Shown here in pieces: positions 5,046 to 5,481 of a stretch of DNA of 5,481 nucleotides. The position numbers and the translations under genes are program-made. Numbering within the stretch: position 1 is the first letter of the stretch; every line of letters starts with the position of its first letter. The notes under the pieces are model-generated. The model was not told the DNA's origin and made no database searches. It saw nothing but the letters and a program-made list of their open reading frames with translations. Location: contig JAJRAX010000112.1 of the NCBI GenBank assembly GCA_028679775.1, forward strand, positions 1-5,481, given 5' to 3'. The stretch is from Methanothrix sp. GTDB taxonomy: Archaea > Halobacteriota > Methanosarcinia > Methanotrichales > Methanotrichaceae.

Positions 5046-5193
5046 AAAAAGATCATTCCTTCAATTAAGAAATACTTTGCGGAGCACCTCCCGCATGGCA
5101 CAACAGTGCTGGGTTCTCATTCTCCGCATGTAATCGCAGATACTAAATCAATGTCTTTAGTTATGTGGGTTAATGAGACCGGGCCACCTTCCA

Positions 5194-5481
5194 TCAGCCC
5201 TGATCGAGGAAGAAAGAAGTAGGATCCCGGCCTCCGCGCTTGACGATGCGCCCATCCGGCGTACTTATCCAGCCGCTCGGAATGACGAAGTCATGGTCAA
5301 CCAGCAATCCGGCCTCGATGGCCTGCAATGCCGCCTCGGTCCGCTCAATAGCATAGATGACAGGGCTTATTCAGCTTTCCATCAATCGCCTGAGGGTCAT
5401 ATTCGCTCACCAGCCCTGTTTGTTTCTGCCTGGCGATCTCAGCATCTTGGATGAGCCCGCCGCCTGCCCTGCCGACGATCG
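5194..5481 (-). pseudogene. 3' part of an unrecognised gene with a one-base frameshift
   Basis: The gene enters from the right edge. Its first readable part (IVGRAGGGLIQDAEIARQKQ, then TGLVSEYDPQAIDGKLN) runs into a TGA at 5345-5347. Skipping one base at 5368, inside AATAAGCCC on the minus strand, continues smoothly as SPVIYAIERTEAALQAIEAG, LLVDHDFVIPSGWISTPDGR and IVKRGGRDPTSFFLDQG, to TGA 5194-5196. In the second frame a TGA lies immediately upstream of the join, so neither frame alone spans the region. Both parts look like real protein, so this is either a frameshifted pseudogene or an assembly error. No membrane segment is visible. I do not recognise the family; composition and the GC-rich base use resemble the prophage-like genes at 178-2190 more than the adjacent HEAT gene. 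It ends 159 bases upstream of the HEAT-repeat start. Confidence 0.55.

Noticed and set aside
5078..5095. Hairpin TGCGG/CCGCA upstream of the HEAT gene
   Set aside because: Short stem, no T run and no clear partner; could be chance, so not listed as a terminator or riboswitch.

Overview
The window looks archaeal, most likely from a methanogen of the Methanothrix/Methanosaeta type. This is inferred from GGTGAT/AGGTGA Shine-Dalgarno sites, archaeal-style TATA signals and protein sequences that recall that group; there is no rRNA or marker gene to prove it. Almost every gene is on the minus strand. The window mixes a GC-rich stretch of prophage-like genes and fragments (about 178-2654) with a more AT-rich stretch of exported host-type proteins (about 3352-5035). 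A very AT-rich spacer holding a long imperfect inverted repeat separates the two.

Right to left, in the direction of transcription. 5194-5481 is the 3' end of an unrecognised gene that needs a one-base frameshift at about 5368 to read through. 4034-5035 is an exported protein made almost entirely of ten HEAT (PBS-lyase type) repeats. 3352-3852 is a small secreted protein with a conserved beta-rich domain of unknown function, preceded by a good TATA box. 2977-3267 is a MITE-like inverted-repeat structure (42 of 57 bases matching between arms, by hand count) with an AT-rich centre. 2655-2976 holds nothing convincing.

Around 2200-2654 is a graveyard of broken genes. A plus-strand tail of a tyrosine recombinase, with its H-x-x-R and catalytic Tyr still present, abuts head-to-head at about 2450 the C-terminal tail of an unknown minus-strand gene. 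A single deletion that removed both 5' ends could explain this. Just left of it, 1588-2247 is the C-terminal part of what looks like a phage portal protein, without its N-terminal half and without a proper start.

Downstream of the portal remnant lies a compact, apparently intact cassette: a 101-aa soluble protein, an 88-aa two-helix membrane protein (holin-like in shape only), an overlapping 20-aa hydrophobic peptide, and a 231-aa membrane-anchored extracellular protein. Spacings are 2 nt, a GTGA overlap, and a TTGA overlap or a short gap, so these look translationally coupled. At the left edge, 1-89 is the start of another minus-strand gene with a perfect GGTGAT ribosome-binding site.

No tRNA, rRNA, CRISPR array or complete transposase was seen. 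The most interesting points are the coupled membrane micro-cassette beside a dead portal gene, the head-to-head remnant junction, and the inverted-repeat element.
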